Source: Verrucomicrobiota bacterium
Lineage (GTDB): Bacteria; Verrucomicrobiota; Verrucomicrobiia; Limisphaerales; UBA1096
Assembly (NCBI GenBank): GCA_003972865.1
Contig: QOAX01000204.1
Coordinates: 1 to 8,694 of the forward strand
Direction of reading: 5' to 3'
DNA length: 8,694 bases
In this document: piece by piece, positions 5,558-8,694 of the stretch
Numbering within the stretch: the first letter of the stretch is position 1
How the letters are laid out: each line of letters begins with the position of its first letter
The notes under the pieces: generated by a model
The model's input: the letters and a program-made list of their open reading frames with translations, nothing else
What the model was told of the DNA's origin: nothing
Database searches by the model: none
Program-made: the position numbers and the translations under genes

Positions 5558-6892
5558 ATGGGAACCGACACCCAACTCTCGCCCGGGCAAACCGCGCAGC
5601 ACGTCCGGCAAACCCTGCCCGCCGGCGGGCTGTTTGCCGGACACCAGTGGCGTGTCGCCACGCGGCCGTTTCCGCTCGAGAAAAAGACCGTCAAACAGCT
5701 CGAGCAACTGGGCCGGGTGCTGCTCAAGTTCTATCAGGCCGCCAACAGGATTTACCACTGGAGCGCCGAGGGGCGGCTCCCCGCTTGGCCAAGCGCTTGG
5801 CTGGATCGCGGCAAGCCGCAGTCGATCATCGACCTCCAGCGCGACCGGGCCTTCCGGGCCGAGCTGCCGCGAGTCATCCGGCCCGACATTTTGCTGACCG
5901 ACGACGGAATGCTCATCACCGAGCTGGACAGCGTGCCCGGCGGCATTGGCCTCACCGCCTGGCTCAATCGCGCTTACGCCGGGGCCGGGGCCGAGGTGCT
6001 CGGCGGCGTGACCGGTATGCTCGACGGTTTCGCCGGCATCTTCGGCGATGCGGCAAACGTGCGCCTGGTGGTCTCCGACGAATCGGCCACCTACCGGCCG
6101 GAGATGGAGTGGCTCGCCGCGCAGATCGATCCCGGCCGCTTCAGTGTCAACGGGCAGGACTTCACCGGCTTCAGCGATGGCGACGCGGTGTATCGGTTTT
6201 TTGAACTGTTCGATCTCCCAAACGTGCCCGCCGCCGGGCCGCTGTTTGCCGCCGCGGCCAACAAACGCATCAGCGTCACCGCTCCACCGAAAGCGTTCCT
6301 CGAGGAGAAAATGCTCTTCACGCTGTTCCACAACCGCAACCTCGCCGAGGCTTGGCGACAGCAGCTTGGCGACAGTTACCAGCGCACGCTTGAGGCGCTC
6401 CTGCCACAAACGTGGGTGATCGATCCGGCGCCGCTGCCGCCGCACGCCGCCTTCCCCGGCCTTGGCCTGACCGACTGGGAACAGCTCAAGGAGCTTTCGC
6501 AAAAGGAGCGCAACCTCATCCTGAAAATCTCCGGCTTCTCCGAGCAGGCCTGGGGCGCACGCGGCGTCTGGCTCGGCAGCGACCTGTCACGCGACGAGTG
6601 GGCAACGGCGGTTGACCAAGCGATTGAGGGCTTCGACGAGTCGCCGCGCATCCTGCAGCGTTACCACCGGCCAACGCGTGTCGACGCCGAGTGGTACGAC
6701 TTTGAGCTTGGCCAAGCGACGCCGATGCAGGGCCGCGTCCGCCTCTGCCCCTATTACTTCGTCCACGGTGAATTTGACACGGCCAAGGCCAAGCTTGGCG
6801 GTGTGCTGGCCACCATCTGTCCCGCCGACAAAAAAATCATCCACGGCATGAGCGAAGCCATCCTCGCCCCATGCGCCCTCGGCCAAGCGTGA
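5558..6892 (+). CDS. Uncharacterised ATP-grasp-like protein
   Basis: I do not recognise a named family for this 444-residue soluble protein. No signal peptide or membrane segment is seen. Two stretches resemble the ATP-grasp fold, including circularly permuted forms such as glutathionylspermidine-synthase-like ligases. One is ILLTDDGMLITELDSVPGGI (111-130), an acidic Glu/Asp followed by a Gly-rich turn. The other is NLILKISGFSEQAWGARGVW (319-338), continued by LSRDEWATAVDQA and ILQRYHRP (365-372): a lysine strand, a Gly-rich loop, then a strand ending in Gln, like the ATP-binding half of ATP-grasp enzymes. If correct it would join a carboxylate to an amine or thiol using ATP; the substrate is unknown. 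The ATG at 5558 follows the PhzF-like stop by 37 bp with no clear ribosome-binding site. Two TTGGCCAA sites lie inside, at 5785 and 6708. Being a real gene is near certain; the fold assignment is moderate. Confidence 0.85.
   Translation: MGTDTQLSPGQTAQHVRQTLPAGGLFAGHQWRVATRPFPLEKKTVKQLEQLGRVLLKFYQAANRIYHWSAEGRLPAWPSAWLDRGKPQSIIDLQRDRAFRAELPRVIRPDILLTDDGMLITELDSVPGGIGLTAWLNRAYAGAGAEVLGGVTGMLDGFAGIFGDAANVRLVVSDESATYRPEMEWLAAQIDPGRFSVNGQDFTGFSDGDAVYRFFELFDLPNVPAAGPLFAAAANKRISVTAPPKAFLEEKMLFTLFHNRNLAEAWRQQLGDSYQRTLEALLPQTWVIDPAPLPPHAAFPGLGLTDWEQLKELSQKERNLILKISGFSEQAWGARGVWLGSDLSRDEWATAVDQAIEGFDESPRILQRYHRPTRVDAEWYDFELGQATPMQGRVRLCPYYFVHGEFDTAKAKLGGVLATICPADKKIIHGMSEAILAPCALGQA
5783..5801. repeat. 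Iterated palindrome copy 5, composite with an extra half-site
   Basis: GCTTGGCCAAGC (5783-5794) runs into a further CTTGGC (5796-5801), so that GCCAAGCGCTTGGC (5788-5801) forms a second overlapping palindrome. Here the core is read in the third codon phase, as Ala-Trp-Pro-Ser. Confidence 0.85.
6706..6717. repeat. Iterated palindrome copy 6 (GCTTGGCCAAGC)
   Basis: A perfect 12-bp palindrome inside the ATP-grasp-like gene, read as Leu-Gly-Gln. Confidence 0.85.
6788..6799. repeat. Reverse-order palindrome GCCAAGCTTGGC
   Basis: The same two half-sites as the iterated palindrome but in outward order, directly preceded by another GCCAAG at 6782-6787. It encodes part of AKAKLGG in the ATP-grasp-like protein. 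Confidence 0.6.
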
Positions 6893-6967
6893 TCGAAGGG
6901 CTATCGCGTCGGTTCGCCAACTTGGCCGCTTGACAACTCGCTTGGCCGGGCAAACTCTCCGCGCGGC
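6893..6967 (+). promoter_or_regulatory. Intergenic gap with a possible -35 element
   Basis: A perfect TTGACA lies at 6930-6935, but the bases 17 downstream (AACTCT, 6953-6958) match a -10 box poorly, and transcription would begin almost at the lipoprotein ATG. The gap also contains GCCAACTTGGC (6916-6926) and another half-site CTTGGC (6941-6946), related to the iterated palindrome. No terminator with a T-run was found after the upstream stop codon. Confidence 0.25.
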
Positions 6968-7261
6968 ATGAAACTGGTTTTCAACTTCGTCGTCCTGATT
7001 TTCGCTGGCCTGCTCCTCGCCGGCTGCGCCACCGACAAGGAACTGCGCAAACTCGAGTCCGCCTATCAGGCGCAGCTCGGGGAATATGCTGACGCGCTAA
7101 AGAACGGCGAGATCGACAAGGCCGAGCACGACAAAAAAGTCACCCAGCTCAACGCCCGCTACGGCCGGCGGCGCGCCATGATGGAGCGGGACATTTACGG
7201 CAGCGGCATCAAGTCACCCGGCCGCCGGCCCACGATCGGCCGGGGCGGCCGCCGCTACTGA
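6968..7261 (+). CDS. Small lipoprotein of unknown function
   Basis: This 97-residue protein starts MKLVFNFVVLIFAGLLLAGC: a positively charged start, a hydrophobic stretch and the lipobox LAGC with the lipidated cysteine at C20. Residue +2 is alanine, which favours outer-membrane sorting under the E. coli rule. Residues 24-72 (KELRKLESAYQAQLGEYADA onward) are charged and probably helical, and may form a coiled coil. The tail (about 80-97) is rich in Gly, Arg and Pro and strongly basic (SPGRRPTIGRGGRRY), so it may contact acidic polymers; this is speculation. I recognise no family. It sits alone between the ATP-grasp-like gene and the sulfatase, 36 bp before the latter's chosen start. No Shine-Dalgarno is visible. 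Confidence 0.82.
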   Translation: MKLVFNFVVLIFAGLLLAGCATDKELRKLESAYQAQLGEYADALKNGEIDKAEHDKKVTQLNARYGRRRAMMERDIYGSGIKSPGRRPTIGRGGRRY

Positions 7262-7272
7262 GCTGCTTCCGC

Positions 7273-7284
7273 GCTTGGCCAAGC
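7273..7284. repeat. Iterated palindrome copy 7, intergenic (GCTTGGCCAAGC)
   Basis: This is the only complete copy outside a gene. It lies in the 36-bp gap between the lipoprotein and sulfatase genes, one base before the alternative sulfatase ATG at 7286. It has no T-run and so is a poor terminator. Confidence 0.85.
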
Positions 7285-7297
7285 TATGCTGCCGGGT

Positions 7298-8694
7298 ATG
7301 AACCGCTTCCAGCATATCCTTGCTTCGCTGCTGCTTGGCTTGGTTTCGATCACAACCCAAGCAGCGGATAAACCCAATGTCATCCTCATCATGTGCGATG
7401 ATCTTGGCTGGGGGGACGTTGGGTTTAACGGGAACAAAACCATTCGCACACCGCACCTCGACGCGATGGCCAAGGCGGGGCTGAAGTTCAATCGGTTTTA
7501 TGCGGCAGCACCAGTTTGCAGCCCGACACGCGGGAGCTGCGTCACCGGTCGGCATCCGTATCGCTACGGCATTCCGTTCGCCAACTCCGGCCACATGAAG
7601 CCGGAAGAATTGACGCTGGCGGAGTTGCTCAAGAAGCAGGGCTACACGACCGGCCATTTCGGCAAGTGGCATCTCGGCACGCTGACGAAAACCGTGAAGG
7701 ACGCCAACCGGGGCGGCCCGCGCGGCGCCAAGCATTTTTCGCCCCCGCAGGCCAACGGCTTCGACGTCTGCTTCTCGACCGAGTCCAAAGTGCCGACTTG
7801 GGATCCGCTACTCCGGCCCAAGGGCAACAACTCCAACAAGTGGTGGGATGCCGTCACCGCCGCCGATGACGCCAAGCCGTACGGCACCGCGTATTGGAAC
7901 GAGCGCGGCGAACCAGTCACGCAAAACACCCGTGGCGATAACTCGCGCGTGATCATGGACCGTGCGATTCCGTTCATCCGCGGTGCGGCCAAGCGCGGGC
8001 AGCCGTTCTTCAGCATCGTGTGGTTTCATGCGCCGCACCTGCCGGTCGTCGCCGGGCCGAGGCACGCGGCGATGTACGCCGAATACCCGAAATACGCGCA
8101 GCATTACTACGGTTGCATCACGGCGCTGGACGAACAGGTCGGGCGGCTGCGCGCGGAGCTGCGCGCGCTTGGCATCGCCGATGACACGCTGTTGTTTTTT
8201 TGCAGCGACAATGGGCCGGAGGGTAAATCCGGCAGCGCGCCGGGCACGGCGGCACACTTCAGCGGGCGCAAACGTTCGTTGCTCGAGGGCGGCATTCGCG
8301 TGCCGGGAATCGTCGAGTGGCCGGGGCGTGTGAAGGCCGGCCGATCGACCGACATCCCATGCGTCACCAGCGACTATCTGCCCACCATCCTGGACTTGCT
8401 CGGGGTGGAGCCCATCACCGACCGATCGATCGACGGCATCAGCCTGGTGCCGCTGCTCGACGGAAACATGGCCAAGCGCGGCAAACCGATCGGCTTCGAG
8501 TCGAAGGGGCAGCTCGCCTGGGTCGGCGACCGGTACAAACTTTACCGCAGTGGCGGAGCGGCTGAGTTCAAGCTGTTCGATCTCGTCGCCGATCCGTCCG
8601 AGAAAACCGACTTGGCCAAGGCCCAGCCGCGCTTGGCCAAGCGCTTCGCCGGCGAGTTGGCGGCGTGGCGCGCCTCCTGCCGGGCCAGCGCGGC
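7298..8694 (+). CDS. Exported formylglycine-dependent sulfatase, arylsulfatase A-like (3' end outside window)
   Basis: The frame is open from ATG 7298 to the window edge (465 residues visible). It encodes a type I sulfatase, which removes sulfate esters, most likely from sulfated polysaccharides in this kind of organism. A signal peptide (1-23, LASLLLGLVSITTQAA core) precedes KPNVILIMCDDLGWGD, whose D34 and D35 bind calcium. CSPTRGSCVTGRHP starts at C74, the cysteine that a maturase converts to formylglycine, with R78. Further active-site motifs are GKWHLG (K123, H125), HAPH (H244), CSDNG (D304, N305) and GRKRSLLEGGIRVP (K325). KLFDLVADPSEKTDLA (425-440) is the usual C-terminal motif, so little is likely missing. 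An in-frame ATG at 7286 would add four residues; neither start has a clear ribosome-binding site. No sulfatase-maturing enzyme lies in the window. Two TTGGCCAA sites near the visible end encode LAK repeats. Confidence 0.95.
   Translation, partial: MNRFQHILASLLLGLVSITTQAADKPNVILIMCDDLGWGDVGFNGNKTIRTPHLDAMAKAGLKFNRFYAAAPVCSPTRGSCVTGRHPYRYGIPFANSGHMKPEELTLAELLKKQGYTTGHFGKWHLGTLTKTVKDANRGGPRGAKHFSPPQANGFDVCFSTESKVPTWDPLLRPKGNNSNKWWDAVTAADDAKPYGTAYWNERGEPVTQNTRGDNSRVIMDRAIPFIRGAAKRGQPFFSIVWFHAPHLPVVAGPRHAAMYAEYPKYAQHYYGCITALDEQVGRLRAELRALGIADDTLLFFCSDNGPEGKSGSAPGTAAHFSGRKRSLLEGGIRVPGIVEWPGRVKAGRSTDIPCVTSDYLPTILDLLGVEPITDRSIDGISLVPLLDGNMAKRGKPIGFESKGQLAWVGDRYKLYRSGGAAEFKLFDLVADPSEKTDLAKAQPRLAKRFAGELAAWRASCRASA
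8611..8620. repeat. Iterated palindrome copy 8 (CTTGGCCAAG)
   Basis: A 10-bp palindrome in the sulfatase gene, read as Leu-Ala-Lys, 21 bp before copy 9. Confidence 0.82.
8629..8644. repeat. Iterated palindrome copy 9 (perfect 16-mer GCGCTTGGCCAAGCGC)
   Basis: The longest perfect copy in the window, in the sulfatase gene. It is exactly 21 bp (two helical turns, seven codons) from copy 8 and is also read as Leu-Ala-Lys. Confidence 0.87.

Noticed and set aside
5540..6502. A 320-codon minus-strand frame opposite the ATP-grasp-like gene
   Set aside because: The sense strand gives coherent motifs and ends cleanly, while this product has no recognisable domain and is Gly/Glu/His-rich as antisense frames often are.
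7273..7284. A transcription terminator between the lipoprotein and sulfatase genes
   Set aside because: The palindrome has no loop and no following T-run, and identical copies lie inside genes, so it belongs to the iterated family.
890..8644. CRISPR array or REP/BIME-type repeats as an explanation of the repeated palindrome
   Set aside because: There are no regular spacers, the copies are far too short and mostly lie in coding DNA, unlike intergenic REP elements.

Overview
The window is G+C-rich, tightly packed DNA that looks like part of a Verrucomicrobiota (or, less likely, Planctomycetota) chromosome. The main clues are a partial pilin-like protein with the GFTLIELLVVIAIIVILAGL N-terminus, typical of the large pseudopilin families of those phyla, and an exported formylglycine sulfatase, another expanded family there. 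Few of the genes have a recognisable Shine-Dalgarno sequence. The phylum call is an inference from protein style; no rRNA or marker gene is present.

Layout. Minus strand, reading leftward from 4599: an overlapping four-gene operon encodes a membrane-anchored double-domain oxyanion-binding protein (4599-3049), an ABC permease with a large extracytoplasmic insert (3052-1790), a short ABC ATPase (1793-1152) and a ThiF/MoeB/HesA-like protein (1159-395). The overlaps are 4, 4 and 8 bp. A pilin-like gene in the same direction (317 to beyond the left edge) follows after 77 bp. Plus strand, reading rightward from 4702: a PhzF-family isomerase (4702-5520), an unassigned ATP-grasp-like protein (5558-6892), a small lipoprotein (6968-7261) and a sulfatase that runs off the right edge (7298 onward). 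The two transcription units diverge from 4600-4701, which carries a spaced inverted repeat that could be an operator.

Function. The minus-strand operon is best read as a molybdate/tungstate-type (ModABC/TupABC/WtpABC-like) importer coupled to an E1-like protein that may act in molybdopterin or another sulfur-carrier pathway. The substrate is not proven by the sequence. Both binding-protein lobes and the permease insert are unusual. The plus-strand genes show no obvious shared pathway.

Most striking non-coding signal: the palindrome TTGGCCAA occurs nine times, usually extended toward GCGCTTGGCCAAGCGC, where roughly 0.1 occurrence is expected by chance. Its half-sites CTTGGC and GCCAAG occur about 26 times each. 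It lies in coding DNA in all three codon phases and once between genes, so selection or spread seems to act on the DNA and not the protein. It resembles the HIP1 highly iterated palindrome of cyanobacteria in behaviour, but has a different sequence. No tRNA, rRNA, CRISPR array, insertion sequence or convincing terminator was seen.
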